64,000 nt of DNA from Tsuneonella rigui. Lineage in GTDB: Bacteria > Pseudomonadota > Alphaproteobacteria > Sphingomonadales > Sphingomonadaceae. The DNA is taken from positions 26,247 through 90,246 of the forward strand of contig NZ_RSEL01000003.1 in assembly GCF_003958625.1 (NCBI RefSeq), in the 5' to 3' direction. Shown in pieces: positions 16,797 through 26,049 of this stretch. The position numbers and the translations under genes are program-made. Each line of letters starts with the position of its first letter. Position 1 is the stretch's first letter. The notes under the pieces were generated by a model. It was not told where the DNA came from, did not search any database, and saw only the letters and a list, made by a program, of their open reading frames with translations.

Positions 16797-17774
16797 CTAG
16801 ATGTCCCCGCCCGTAAGCCGCTGACAAATCAGGTCGAGTTGGTCGAGCGTCCGATAGCGGATGGTCACCGCGCCCGACCGCGGATCGGCGTCGGTCTTGA
16901 TCTGGACGCTGAGGCCGAGGAATTCCTCGAGGTGCCGCTGGACTGCGGCGATGTCGGCGTCCTTGGTCGGGTCGCGCGCGACGCGCGTTTGCCGGCGGGC
17001 GGCACCGCCGTCGCCACCCTTGCGCACGAGCCGCTCGATATCGCGCACCGTCAGCGCTTCGCTCACCGCGCGCTCGGCCAGTGTGGCCGCCTCCGGCTGG
17101 CCGATCAACGCGCGGGCGTGGCCCATCGATAGCGCGCCCTGCTCGACCAGGTCGAGCACCGCGTGCGGCAACTGCAGCAGCCGCTGCAAGTTCGCGACAT
17201 GGCTGCGCGACTTGTCGACCAGCTTGGCGATGTCGGCCTGCGTCAGTCCCTCGTCGTCGGCGAGACGCTGGTAGGCGCGCCCCTCCTCGACCGGGTTGAG
17301 ATCCTCGCGCTGCAGATTCTCGATCAGCGCCAGCGCCATGACCTCGCGCTGGTCGAGCTCGCGCACCAGCGCGGGTATCTCGTGCAGGCGCGCCTTCTGC
17401 GCCGCGCGCCAGCGGCGCTCACCGGCGACGAGGCGATAGCGGCCCTGCCCCTGCGGCGTGACGATGACCGGCTGGATCACCCCGCGCTGCGCGATCGACT
17501 GCGCGAGTTCCTCGAGCGCGGCCTCGTCGAAACGCTTGCGCGGCTGGCCGGGCAGCGGCTCGATCGCCGAGACGGCAATGTTGGCGAGGCCTTCGCGCGG
17601 ATAAGTGGCTGTTTGCGCAGGAGAAGAGGGCGCGTTGAGATCGCGCACCACCAGCGGTTCCTCGCGCCGTGTCTCCCCGAGCAGCGCACCCAACCCGCGG
17701 CCGAGCTTCTTCTTCGGATCGCCCTTGGGCCGGTCGGGAACCGAAAAGCGAATCGGATCGGTCGGATTGCTCAT
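16797..17774 (-). CDS. parB: Chromosome partitioning protein ParB
   Basis: A 325-residue chromosomal ParB, the CTPase that loads at parS and spreads on DNA. The N-terminal KLGRGLGALLGE segment contains the Arg that stimulates ParA ATPase. The CTP-binding box is GERRWRAA, and the helix-turn-helix is LTQADIAKLVDKSRSHVANL. The C-terminal dimerisation domain ends in LDQLDLICQRL. The start overlaps the parA stop (ATGA). Target parS sites lie in the neighbouring rsmG/mnmG region. Confidence 0.97.
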   Translation of the reverse strand: MSNPTDPIRFSVPDRPKGDPKKKLGRGLGALLGETRREEPLVVRDLNAPSSPAQTATYPREGLANIAVSAIEPLPGQPRKRFDEAALEELAQSIAQRGVIQPVIVTPQGQGRYRLVAGERRWRAAQKARLHEIPALVRELDQREVMALALIENLQREDLNPVEEGRAYQRLADDEGLTQADIAKLVDKSRSHVANLQRLLQLPHAVLDLVEQGALSMGHARALIGQPEAATLAERAVSEALTVRDIERLVRKGGDGGAARRQTRVARDPTKDADIAAVQRHLEEFLGLSVQIKTDADPRSGAVTIRYRTLDQLDLICQRLTGGDI

Positions 17775-18547
17775 GCGGCCTTCCTCGTCTCGGGCAGGCG
17801 CCCGATCAGCTCGCGCGCGAGGGCAATGTAGGCGCGGCTGCCGGGGCAGTTGTGGTCATAGACCAGCGCCGGGAGCCCGTGGCTGGGCGCCTCGGACAGG
17901 CGGACGTTGCGCGGGATGACCGATTCGAACACCAGCGGGCCGAGGCACGAGCGCACGTCGTCTGCCACCTGGTCGGTCAGCCGGTTGCGCCGGTCGAACA
18001 TCGTTAGCACCACGCCGATGATGCCGAGATCGGGATTGAAACGCTGCTGCACCCGCTCGACCGTCTGCAGGAGCTGCGATAGCCCTTCGAGCGCGAAGAA
18101 TTCGCACTGCAGCGGCACCAGCAGGGTATCGGCCGCACCGAGCGCGTTGAGCGTCAGCAGCCCAAGCGATGGCGGACAGTCGATGAAGGCGATCTCGTGA
18201 CCCTTGTGGTCGGCGAGCGCCTTGGTCAGCCGCGCGGTGCGGTCATCGACCGAAACGAGCTCGATTTCTGCCCCTGACAGGTCGACCGTTGCCGGCACGA
18301 TATCGAGACCGGGAATGCCGGTCGGCTGGATGCACTCTTCGAGCGTCGCATCTTCGACCAACAGGTCGTAGCTTGAGCTGGCGCGTTCCTCACTGCCGAC
18401 GCCCATTCCGGTCGAGGCATTTCCTTGCGGATCGAGGTCGATTAGCAAGGTTTTCCAACCGGTTGCGGCCATCGCGGTGGCGATGTTGATGGCCGTGGTG
18501 GTCTTGCCCACCCCGCCTTTCTGATTGGCGATGGCAATCGTGATCAT
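17771..18547 (-). CDS. parA: Chromosome partitioning ATPase ParA
   Basis: A 258-residue Walker-type ParA/Soj ATPase that drives segregation of the ParB-parS complex. The deviant Walker A is QKGGVGKTTTAIN near the N-terminus. DLDPQGNASTGMG and IDCPPSLGLLTLNAL give the A' and B motifs. Starting at [12 protein letters not shown] fits the family; a longer frame upstream would add 48 residues overlapping rsmG and is rejected. ATGA overlaps couple it both to rsmG upstream and to parB downstream. Confidence 0.97.
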   Translation of the reverse strand: MITIAIANQKGGVGKTTTAINIATAMAATGWKTLLIDLDPQGNASTGMGVGSEERASSSYDLLVEDATLEECIQPTGIPGLDIVPATVDLSGAEIELVSVDDRTARLTKALADHKGHEIAFIDCPPSLGLLTLNALGAADTLLVPLQCEFFALEGLSQLLQTVERVQQRFNPDLGIIGVVLTMFDRRNRLTDQVADDVRSCLGPLVFESVIPRNVRLSEAPSHGLPALVYDHNCPGSRAYIALARELIGRLPETRKAA

Positions 18548-19173
18548 CGCTGCTGGCCTTCCGCAATTCGCCCCACGACTATCCCCGAATCCGCGTCCGT
18601 TGCCGATTGTTCCACGTGAAACGCTGTTTTGAGGCTTTTCGGCAATTCTGCGACTTCCTGCGCCGCCGAGCGGCCCTTCGGCAACAACCACAGCGTGTCG
18701 CTTGTGGAAAAGCGTCGCGCAAGTTTGATCAGTTTGGGCAGCGGCGCAAAGGCGCGTGCCGAAATGACACCGACGGGTCGGGCGGCGACATCTTCCAGTC
18801 TGCGCCCTTCGATTGAGCAGGTTGACAACTCCAACGCCTCAGCGGCCTCGGTGAGCCATTCGACACGGCGACGACGCGATTCGACTAGAGTGACGTCCCA
18901 TCCCGGCCGCATCGCCGCGATCACCAGGCCAGGAAAACCGGCGCCGGTTCCAAGGTCTAGCCAACTCGTTGTTTCACGTGGAACATAGTCGAGTAGCTGT
19001 GCACTGTCGGCGATGTGCCTCTGCCACACACTACTGAGCGAGGCCGCAGCGATGAGGTTCTGCCGGGTATTCTCGGCTGCCAGCATGGCCAGCAGCCGCT
19101 CGAGGCGGGCCAAAGCCGCACCGTCGCACCGCGCCGCAACAAAGGCGCGCGCTTCCTCTTCGCCTGAAATCAT
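18544..19173 (-). CDS. rsmG: 16S rRNA (guanine527-N7)-methyltransferase
   Basis: A 209-residue SAM-dependent methyltransferase (GidB family) acting on G527 in the 530 loop of 16S rRNA. The SAM motif is [14 protein letters not shown], followed by [14 protein letters not shown] and [12 protein letters not shown]. Overlaps mnmG and parA by 4 bases each. Two parS sites lie inside its coding sequence, so some codons (those for VPRETTS and FHVEQS) are also constrained as ParB-binding sites. Confidence 0.96.
   Translation of the reverse strand: MISGEEEARAFVAARCDGAALARLERLLAMLAAENTRQNLIAAASLSSVWQRHIADSAQLLDYVPRETTSWLDLGTGAGFPGLVIAAMRPGWDVTLVESRRRRVEWLTEAAEALELSTCSIEGRRLEDVAARPVGVISARAFAPLPKLIKLARRFSTSDTLWLLPKGRSAAQEVAELPKSLKTAFHVEQSATDADSGIVVGRIAEGQQR
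18608..18623. promoter_or_regulatory. parS site 1 (within rsmG)
   Basis: TGTTCCACGTGAAACG, 15 of 16 bases matching the bacterial parS pattern TGTTNCACGTGNAACA, with the palindromic core CACGTG. Confidence 0.9.
18970..18985. promoter_or_regulatory. parS site 2 (within rsmG)
   Basis: TGTTTCACGTGGAACA, a full match to parS, 362 bases from site 1. Confidence 0.94.
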
Positions 19174-21008
19174 GCCGCCTCTTGAACGCGGCGGGCGTGC
19201 ACGAGAAGCGCAGCCAGTGCCGCCGGCGTGATTCCGGGCACCCGTCCAGCGGCCGCCAAGCTATCGGGCCGCGCCGCTTCGAGCCGCTCGACCATCTCGT
19301 TCGACAAACCGGGCACGGACCCGAACGGGAACTCGGAAGGTATGGCCAGGCTCTCGCTGGCGCGCAGGTCGCGCAACTCGGCCTCGTGCCGGGCGAGGTA
19401 CGGCGCATAGGCCGCGTCCTCGGCGAGCTCGATCCCGACCTCGTCATCCGCGAAGCCTGCGGGCAGCCATTGATCGAGCGCCTCCGCATCTATTGCATCA
19501 TGCGCGAGCCAGGCGCGAAGGCTCTTGGCCGGCTGATCGGCGCGTGCGCCCGCCACTTCCCGCGCGGGAATGAAGACATCGAGCTGCTTGTTCCACGTGG
19601 CACGCTGTGCCTCGCGTTGCTCGAACCACGCGCGGCGCTGCTTGCCAACCGCGCCCAAGGCGATTGCGAGGGGCGTCAGGCGAGTGCCGGCATTGCTCGC
19701 CCGCAATCGCAGGCGATATTCCGCGCGGGCCGTGAGCATGCGGTAGGGCTCGCTCACGCCGTGGAGGGTGAGGTCGTCGACCATCACTGCGATATAGGAA
19801 TTCGCGCGGTCGAGCGCCGGCGTATCGCGCTCCAACACGGCGGCAGCCGCGTGCATGCCGGCGACGAGGCCCTGGGCGGCCGCCTCCTCGTATCCGGTCG
19901 TGCCGTTGATCTGACCCGCGCAGTAGAGCCCAGGGATGGCGCGCAACTGCAGCCCCCGATCGAGCGAGCGCGGATCAATGTGATCGTACTCGACTGCATA
20001 GCCCGGCACTGCCATCTCGACCGCGCCCAGCCCGTCCATGGTCCGCAGCATCGCAAGCTGGACGTCGGCCGGCAGCGAGGTGCTGACCCCGTTGGGATAG
20101 ACCATCGTGGTGGACAGACCCTCGGGCTCGAGGAACACCTGATGCCCGTCGCGGTCGCCGAAGCGATGGACCTTGTCCTCGATCGACGGACAATAGCGCG
20201 GCCCCTGCGCGCCGATCGCCCCGCTGAACAGGGGCGAGCGATCGAAGTTCGCGCGGATCACGTCGTGCGTCTCCGCGGTAGTGCGGGTGATCGCGCACGA
20301 GAGTTGCGGATTGGCGCGCGCCCTGGTCAGCGGCGACATCGTCCAGGTCTCGGCATCCGAGGCCTGCTCTGCAAGATACGCCCAATCAATCGTCCGCCCG
20401 TCGAGCCGCGGCGGTGTGCCGGTCTTGAGCCGGCCCATCGGCAGGCTCGCCTCGCGCATTTGCGCCGCGAGACGCTGAGCCGATTGCTCGCCGATTCGTC
20501 CGCCGGTGTAGCGCTCCTCGCCGCGAAACAGAGTTCCGCCGAGGAAAGTGCCGGTGCAGAGGATCACTGCGCGCGAGGTCAGCCGGCTTCCGTCGGCAAG
20601 TTCCAGGCCCGCAATCCGTCCGCTCTCGATGATCAGCGCGGCCGCCTCTCCGGCGATCGGCGTGAGATCGTCCTGCCCGCGCAGGATCCGCTGTACCGCA
20701 GCCTTGAACAGCACGCGGTCGGCCTGGACACGCGGACCCCACACCGCGCTCCCCTTCGAGCGGTTGAGCATCCTGTAGTGGATCGCGGCTGCATCGGCCG
20801 CGCGCGCAATCACCCCGTCGAAGGCATCGACCTCGCGGACGAGGTGCCCCTTGCCAAGTCCGCCGATCGCCGGATTGCAGCTCATGGCGCCAATGGCGTC
20901 GAGATCGAAGGTGACCAACCCCACCCGCGCGCCCATCCGCGCGGCGACTGCGGCCGCCTCGACGCCGGCGTGCCCGCCGCCGACTACCAGGATGTCGAAA
21001 TGTGCCAT
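19170..21008 (-). CDS. mnmG: tRNA uridine-5-carboxymethylaminomethyl modification enzyme MnmG
   Basis: A 612-residue FAD/NADH enzyme (GidA) that works with MnmE to place (carboxymethyl)aminomethyl groups on U34 of certain tRNAs. The FAD-binding motif is [11 protein letters not shown] at the N-terminus. [27 protein letters not shown] and [13 protein letters not shown] are family motifs. The C-terminal MnmE-binding helical domain is intact. A degenerate parS core lies in the coding sequence and a perfect parS site directly upstream, between mnmG and mnmE. Confidence 0.97.
   Translation of the reverse strand: MAHFDILVVGGGHAGVEAAAVAARMGARVGLVTFDLDAIGAMSCNPAIGGLGKGHLVREVDAFDGVIARAADAAAIHYRMLNRSKGSAVWGPRVQADRVLFKAAVQRILRGQDDLTPIAGEAAALIIESGRIAGLELADGSRLTSRAVILCTGTFLGGTLFRGEERYTGGRIGEQSAQRLAAQMREASLPMGRLKTGTPPRLDGRTIDWAYLAEQASDAETWTMSPLTRARANPQLSCAITRTTAETHDVIRANFDRSPLFSGAIGAQGPRYCPSIEDKVHRFGDRDGHQVFLEPEGLSTTMVYPNGVSTSLPADVQLAMLRTMDGLGAVEMAVPGYAVEYDHIDPRSLDRGLQLRAIPGLYCAGQINGTTGYEEAAAQGLVAGMHAAAAVLERDTPALDRANSYIAVMVDDLTLHGVSEPYRMLTARAEYRLRLRASNAGTRLTPLAIALGAVGKQRRAWFEQREAQRATWNKQLDVFIPAREVAGARADQPAKSLRAWLAHDAIDAEALDQWLPAGFADDEVGIELAEDAAYAPYLARHEAELRDLRASESLAIPSEFPFGSVPGLSNEMVERLEAARPDSLAAAGRVPGITPAALAALLVHARRVQEAA
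19589..19604. promoter_or_regulatory. Degenerate parS-like site (within mnmG)
   Basis: TGTTCCACGTGGCACG. The left half and core match parS, while two positions in the right half differ. It is a weaker candidate ParB site in line with the other three. Confidence 0.45.
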
Positions 21009-21054
21009 ATCAGCCGCCGATAGGTCAGCGGGGCGCCGAGGTCAAAGTCGCCGG

Positions 21055-21070
21055 TGTTCCACGTGAAACA
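21055..21070. promoter_or_regulatory. parS site 3 (mnmG-mnmE intergenic)
   Basis: TGTTCCACGTGAAACA, a full match to parS, immediately after the mnmE stop. Confidence 0.95.
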
Positions 21071-22333
21071 CTACTTGCCGATGCAAAACCGGCCGAACAG
21101 CGCATCGAGCATGTCCTCAGTCGAGGCACGCCCCGTAATGCGGTCGAAGGCAACCCGCGCGGTGCGCAGGTTCTCAGCCTTAATCAACGGGTTAGATGAA
21201 ATCGTGCCAAGCGAATCCCGCGCTTCCGCCAGCAACGCGTGCTGCCGCCGGTTGAGCGCCGCCGCACCAGGAGCGGCCATCGCGCTTCGCGCGTGACCGA
21301 CCAGCAGGTCCTTGAGTTGCGCCACCCCAGCCCCGCTCGCGGCCGAGACTGCTGCCTTTGCGGCACGCTTGGTCTGGCCGAGGTCGCTCTTGGCCGAGAT
21401 CTCCCAGGCACCATCCGGTCCCTCGCCTTCCGGACCTAGCCAGAGAACCAGATCGGCTCGCTCCAAGGCGCCCCGAGCCCGCGAAATACCCTGCACCTCG
21501 ATCTCGTCGGTCGAGCTGTCTCTTAGACCCGCCGTATCGACAAAGGTGAATGGCACCCCGCCGATCGCCACAGGGCGCTCGAGCAAATCGCGCGTGGTCC
21601 CCGGCGTCGGCGCAGTAATGGCCGCCTCATCCTCGATCAAGACATTGAAAAGGGTCGATTTTCCAGCGTTTGGCGGCCCAGCGAGCACAACCCTGAACCC
21701 CTCCCGCAGCGGCTCGACCAACGGCCTGTCGAGCCAGCCACCAATCTCGTCGGCCAAATCCTCGACCGCTGTAGCGAACTCCGGCGACAGCTCGGCGACA
21801 TCATCCTCATCGCCAAAGTCGAGCACCGCCTCCACCTGCGCACCGAGCGCGAGGACTCGCTTGCGCCAATCCTCGACCTGCCGCGACAGCACCCCGCCCG
21901 CCGCCGCCAACGCAGCGCGGCGCTGCAGCTCGGTCTCGGCGGTGAGGAGGTCGGCGAGTCCCTCGGCTTCGGCCAGGTCGATCCTGCCATTGGCGAACGC
22001 CCGCCGCGTGAATTCGCCCGCGGCCGCCCGGCGCAGGCCCGGAACCACCCCCAACGCCGCTTCGACCGCCGCAACCACCGCCCGCCCGCCGTGGAGGTGC
22101 AGCTCGGCGACATCCTCCCCGGTCGCGGTGCCCGGCCCCGGCAGCCACAATACCAGCGCCCGGTCGAGTTCCACACCGTCGCCACCACGCAAGACAGCCG
22201 AAGTCGCGCGCCGCTCCGGGGTTACCCGGCCGGCCAGTTGCTCGAGCGCCCGACCCGCCGCTGGACCGCTGATCCGGACGACCGCGATTCCGGCCGGCGG
22301 CGCGCCGCTCGACAGGGCGAAAATCGTATCCAT
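21071..22333 (-). CDS. mnmE: tRNA modification GTPase MnmE
   Basis: A 420-residue GTPase (TrmE), partner of MnmG. It has an N-terminal tetrahydrofolate-binding domain (DTIFALSSGAPPAGIAVVR), a helical domain, and an inserted G domain with P-loop GPPNAGKSTLFN and G3 DTAGLRDS. The C-terminal FCIGK carries the essential Cys. The G4 position reads AKSD rather than the usual NKxD. The start at MDTIFALSS is chosen by family alignment; ATGs 6 and 11 codons upstream are possible and no site has a strong Shine-Dalgarno. Confidence 0.95.
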   Translation of the reverse strand: MDTIFALSSGAPPAGIAVVRISGPAAGRALEQLAGRVTPERRATSAVLRGGDGVELDRALVLWLPGPGTATGEDVAELHLHGGRAVVAAVEAALGVVPGLRRAAAGEFTRRAFANGRIDLAEAEGLADLLTAETELQRRAALAAAGGVLSRQVEDWRKRVLALGAQVEAVLDFGDEDDVAELSPEFATAVEDLADEIGGWLDRPLVEPLREGFRVVLAGPPNAGKSTLFNVLIEDEAAITAPTPGTTRDLLERPVAIGGVPFTFVDTAGLRDSSTDEIEVQGISRARGALERADLVLWLGPEGEGPDGAWEISAKSDLGQTKRAAKAAVSAASGAGVAQLKDLLVGHARSAMAAPGAAALNRRQHALLAEARDSLGTISSNPLIKAENLRTARVAFDRITGRASTEDMLDALFGRFCIGK

Positions 22334-22376
22334 GGGGGCAGGTTGAATCATTTGTGCGCCGAGCAACGCCCGCGCG

Positions 22377-22634
22377 TCAGGCGTCCTTGTCGCCCTTCGC
22401 CGGCTTGCCCGCCGCGGTCGCGCCCTCGATGAAATTCTGGAAGAATTTCAAGCCGACCTGCCCCATCGGCGCCATCTGACCGGCGACTTCGTGCAGCTTG
22501 TCGATGCTGCCCACGCCCTTCATCGCCTTGGCCATCAGGTCGACATAGACCTCGTTCGCCTTGCCGACATCGGGCAGGCCCATGAAGCTGCGCGCCTCTT
22601 CGGGGGTGCAATCGATCTCGATGTGGACCTTCAT
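22377..22634 (-). CDS. DUF6489-type small protein
   Basis: An 85-residue cytosolic protein starting after a good AGGAG. It contains the conserved CTPEEARSFMGLPDV near the N-terminus and an amphipathic helical middle part, ending in a Lys-rich tail. The family is conserved in sphingomonads and related alphaproteobacteria, and its function is unknown. An upstream extension with a hydrophobic segment is possible but lacks a start with a ribosome-binding site. Lies just upstream of mnmE on the same strand. Confidence 0.75.
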   Translation of the reverse strand: MKVHIEIDCTPEEARSFMGLPDVGKANEVYVDLMAKAMKGVGSIDKLHEVAGQMAPMGQVGLKFFQNFIEGATAAGKPAKGDKDA

Positions 22635-22731
22635 GGCGGGCTCCTGCGTTGGGCCAGCGACACCTGTCACAGGGGTTTGGCAAAGTCCATCGCGGCGGGC
22701 TAGGCACGCGGCGACGACAAGGGAGACGATC

Positions 22732-23433
22732 ATGGGCGAGACGGTGCGCATCAACAAACTGGAGGGCGACGGCACCTTCCCCGCGTACCGCGCCGATCCA
22801 GTCGGAGAAGCCAAGGCCGCGATCATCGTCATCCCGGAGATCTTCGGGGTCAATCCGGGCATCCGTGCCAAGTGCGATGCCTGGGCCGCCGAGGGCTATC
22901 TGGCCGTCGCGCCCGACATCTTCTGGCGCTTCGCCGAGGGCGAGGAGCTCGATCCAGACGTGCCCGAGCAATTCCAGCGCGCGCTTGAAAACATGGGCAA
23001 ATTCAAGGGCGACGAGTGCATCCGGGATGTCGAGGCGCTGATCCACTGGCTCAAGCGCGAGCAGGGCGTGGCGAAGGCCGGGCTGGTCGGTTTCTGCCTC
23101 GGCGGCTTCATCGCATACATCGCCGCCACCCGCACCGACATCGATGCTTCGGTCGGCTACTACGGCGTCTCGATCGACCAGCACGTCAATGAAGCGCACG
23201 CGATCGCCAACCCGCTGATGCTGCACATCGCCGGGGCCGATCACTTCGTCACCGCCGACGCCCAGGAGGCGATCCATGCCGCGCTCGATGACCATCCCAA
23301 AGTCACGCTGCACGATTATCCCGGCCTCGATCATGGCTTCGCCGCAGAGATGGGCAATCGTCGAAACGAGGAGGGCGCGAACCTTGCCGACCAGCGCACC
23401 CGCGACTTCCTCGCCGAGCATCTGACCGCATGA
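22732..23433 (+). CDS. Dienelactone hydrolase family protein
   Basis: A 233-residue alpha/beta hydrolase. The catalytic triad of the family is visible: nucleophile Cys in VGFCLGGF, Asp in IAGADHFV and His in GLDHGFA. It hydrolyses dienelactones or related cyclic esters. No catechol degradation genes are nearby, so a general role is more likely. Start after AAGGGAGA at about 10 bases. Its stop overlaps the next start by 4 bases. Confidence 0.9.
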   Translation: MGETVRINKLEGDGTFPAYRADPVGEAKAAIIVIPEIFGVNPGIRAKCDAWAAEGYLAVAPDIFWRFAEGEELDPDVPEQFQRALENMGKFKGDECIRDVEALIHWLKREQGVAKAGLVGFCLGGFIAYIAATRTDIDASVGYYGVSIDQHVNEAHAIANPLMLHIAGADHFVTADAQEAIHAALDDHPKVTLHDYPGLDHGFAAEMGNRRNEEGANLADQRTRDFLAEHLTA

Positions 23434-25040
23434 TCAACCGCGCACGCTGGCGCTGGTCGGCCAATACGGCGACCCGCTTTGGCCTGCCGGCGGCGCTCCT
23501 CGCCCTGAGCATTGTCTTCGCGCTGTGGTGGCGCTGGGGCCTGATCCTGACGCTGCCCCTGCTTGCCATTGCGCTGTGGGACTTCTTTCAGCGCAAGCAC
23601 ACGCTCCGCCGCAACTATCCGCTCCTCGCGCGGGTGCGGTGGATCATGGAGGACTTGCGGCCGTTCGCGCGCGCCTATGTGGTCGAAGGTGATCTCGACG
23701 GCCGGCCGTTCAACCACGACGAGCGCGCGCTGGTCTATGCCCGATCCAAGGGCGAACTGGACTCGCACCCGTTCGGCACCGAGCTCGACGTCTATTCGGA
23801 CGAGTACCAGTGGCTCGCGCACTCCATCGTGCCCAACGAGGCCGCGCCGACCGAGTGGCGGGTCGATGTCGGCGGACCGCAGTGCGCCAAGCCCTACTCC
23901 GCCGCGCTGCTGAATATCTCGGCGATGAGCTTCGGCTCGCTCTCGGCCAACGCGATCATGGCGCTCAACAAGGGCGCCGCGGCGGGCGGCTTCTATCACG
24001 ACACCGGCGAAGGCGGGCTGTCGCGCTATCACCGCACGCACGGCGGCGACCTCGTGTGGGAGATCGGCAGCGGCTATTTCGGCTGCCGCGATGACGATGG
24101 CCGGTTCGACCAAGCGCGCTTCGCGGACACCGCGCAGATCGACCAGGTGAAGATGGTCGAGATCAAGCTCAGCCAAGGCGCCAAGCCGGGCCATGGCGGG
24201 GTACTGCCCGGCTCGAAGGTGAGCGCCGAGATCGCCGCCGCGCGCGGGGTGCCGCAAGGCAAGGACTGTATCTCTCCCGCCGCGCATTCGACCTTCTCGA
24301 CCCCTGTCGGCCTGCTCGAATGGGCCGCCAAGCTGCGCGACCTCTCTGGCGGGAAGCCAGTCGGAATCAAACTCTGCGTCGGGCGTCCGCACGAGGTATT
24401 CGCGATCATGAAGGCGATGCGCGAGACCGGCATCCGGCTCGATTACATCGTCGTCGATGGCGGCGAGGGCGGAACGGGCGCGGCGCCGGTGGAGATGTCC
24501 AACCGAGTAGGGATGCCGCTGCGCGAGGGGCTGATCCTGGTGCGCAACGCGCTGGTCGGCTGCGGCCTCAAGGGCGACATCAGGCTCGCCGCCGCGGGCA
24601 AGGTTCACTCAGGCGCCGGAATCGCGATGAACTTCGGGCTCGGCGCCGACTGGTGCAACGCGGCGCGCGCCTTCATGTTCGCACTGGGCTGCGTGCAATC
24701 GATGCGCTGTCACGAGGATACCTGTCCCACCGGGATCACCACCCAGGACGCGACCCGTCAACGCGGACTGGTGGTGCCCGACAAGGCCGAGCGCGTCGCG
24801 CGCTTCCAGCGCCAGACGCTGCACGGCTTGCGCGAGCTGGTCGTCGCTATGGGCCTCGAAAACCCCTGGCAGATCACCGCCGCGCACATCAATGAACGCC
24901 TCGACAGCGCGCGCGCCGCGCCGATCGACGAGATCTACGGGTTCCTGAAGGAAGGAGCCCTGCTCGACGACCCCGCATCCACGCAGTATGCCAGCGTATG
25001 GGACCGGGCCCAGGCGGGGAGCTTCGCCGCGGCCAACTGA
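23430..25040 (+). CDS. FMN-binding glutamate synthase family protein, membrane-anchored
   Basis: A 536-residue protein with two N-terminal membrane segments (about 15-50) and a glutamate-synthase-type FMN barrel. Motifs include SAMSFGSLS, DTGEGGLSRYH, GVLPGSKVSAEIA, and MRCHEDTCPTGI, which in glutamate synthases precedes Fe-S binding. It lacks the glutaminase domain, so it is not full GltB. Family members are often annotated FMN-binding glutamate synthase with unknown substrate. Coupled to the hydrolase gene upstream. Confidence 0.88.
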   Translation: MINRARWRWSANTATRFGLPAALLALSIVFALWWRWGLILTLPLLAIALWDFFQRKHTLRRNYPLLARVRWIMEDLRPFARAYVVEGDLDGRPFNHDERALVYARSKGELDSHPFGTELDVYSDEYQWLAHSIVPNEAAPTEWRVDVGGPQCAKPYSAALLNISAMSFGSLSANAIMALNKGAAAGGFYHDTGEGGLSRYHRTHGGDLVWEIGSGYFGCRDDDGRFDQARFADTAQIDQVKMVEIKLSQGAKPGHGGVLPGSKVSAEIAAARGVPQGKDCISPAAHSTFSTPVGLLEWAAKLRDLSGGKPVGIKLCVGRPHEVFAIMKAMRETGIRLDYIVVDGGEGGTGAAPVEMSNRVGMPLREGLILVRNALVGCGLKGDIRLAAAGKVHSGAGIAMNFGLGADWCNAARAFMFALGCVQSMRCHEDTCPTGITTQDATRQRGLVVPDKAERVARFQRQTLHGLRELVVAMGLENPWQITAAHINERLDSARAAPIDEIYGFLKEGALLDDPASTQYASVWDRAQAGSFAAAN

Positions 25041-25051
25041 GGGGAAAGCCG

Positions 25052-25450
25052 ATGAGCGCCGAACGCGGACTGAAGAACTGGCACCGGGTGCTCGAAGGCG
25101 GCAACCAGCCCGAGGCGCTGGCCGAGATCATCCGCGAGGACGCAGTGTTCCACTCGCCGGTGGTGCACACGCCGCAGGAGGGTCGCGCCAAGGTCGTCGG
25201 CTATCTCGCCGCGGCGGGAGTCGTGCTCAACACCGACAAGTTCCGCTACGTGCGCGAGTTCGCCGACGGCGACAACGCGCTGCTCGAATTCGTCACCGAG
25301 CTCGACGGAATCCACATCAACGGCGTCGACATCATCACCTTCGACGCCGACGGCATGATCAAGGACTTCAAGGTCATGGTCCGCCCGCTGAAGGCGATCA
25401 ACAAGGTGTGGGAGTTGATGGGCGCGCAGCTTCAGCGGCAAAACGGCTGA
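25052..25450 (+). CDS. SnoaL-like (NTF2 fold) protein
   Basis: A 132-residue protein with the NTF2/SnoaL-like cone fold, seen from its length and the pattern LKNWHRVLEGGN ... EDAVFHSPVV ... IITFDADGMIKDFKVMVRP. Such proteins are small enzymes, often isomerases or hydrolases, or binding modules; the substrate is unknown. GGGGAAAG precedes the start. Its TGA overlaps the ATG of the next gene. Confidence 0.8.
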   Translation: MSAERGLKNWHRVLEGGNQPEALAEIIREDAVFHSPVVHTPQEGRAKVVGYLAAAGVVLNTDKFRYVREFADGDNALLEFVTELDGIHINGVDIITFDADGMIKDFKVMVRPLKAINKVWELMGAQLQRQNG

Positions 25451-26040
25451 TGGTTCCAAGAACCCTTCTCGCCGGCCTGTTCCTGGCTGGCAGCGCCCCG
25501 GCCGCCGCGCTCGAACCAGTGGTCGACATCGGCCACGATGTCGAAACCCGCCTCGATGCCGATTTCGATGGCGATGGCCGCGTGGACATCGCCTACATCA
25601 CCACCGACGGCGAGACCCGCAATCTGTATGTCACACTGGCGGCAGGGGAATCCGAGTATCTTCCCCTCGATACCACTCCGCTTGGGTCCGGCGAGCTGAC
25701 CTTCGCCAAAGGCGTCCTGGTGTTCGAAGACCTGACCGGCGGCACCACGGCCTACTCGACGACCCGCCGCTACCGTTTCGACGAAGAGGCGGGCCGGATG
25801 CGCCTGATCGGCTTCGACAGCACCCTCTACAGCCGCACGTACGCGCATGACGGGTACGAGCTGAGCTGGAACCTCCTTACCGGCAAGCTGATCACCCGCG
25901 AGCTGCATCTCAACAAGAAGGGCGGCGACGCGGCCTACGATCCGATTGTCGAGAAGGCGACTATCCGCAAAAGCGGCAAGGTCTGGCTGTTCGACACGCC
26001 CGATCCCGAAGCGCTGATGGAGGAAGTGCGCGGGAACTGA
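25450..26040 (+). CDS. Exported protein with a calcium-loop-like motif
   Basis: A 196-residue protein with a signal peptide (about 1-20, ending AAA). It carries DADFDGDGRVD near residue 35, a DxDxDG loop as in EF-hand, dockerin or FG-GAP repeats, so calcium binding is plausible. The rest is beta-rich, with no family recognised. Last gene of the run hydrolase, FMN protein, SnoaL protein, exported protein. Confidence 0.7.
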   Translation: MVPRTLLAGLFLAGSAPAAALEPVVDIGHDVETRLDADFDGDGRVDIAYITTDGETRNLYVTLAAGESEYLPLDTTPLGSGELTFAKGVLVFEDLTGGTTAYSTTRRYRFDEEAGRMRLIGFDSTLYSRTYAHDGYELSWNLLTGKLITRELHLNKKGGDAAYDPIVEKATIRKSGKVWLFDTPDPEALMEEVRGN

Positions 26041-26049
26041 GTCCGGCGC

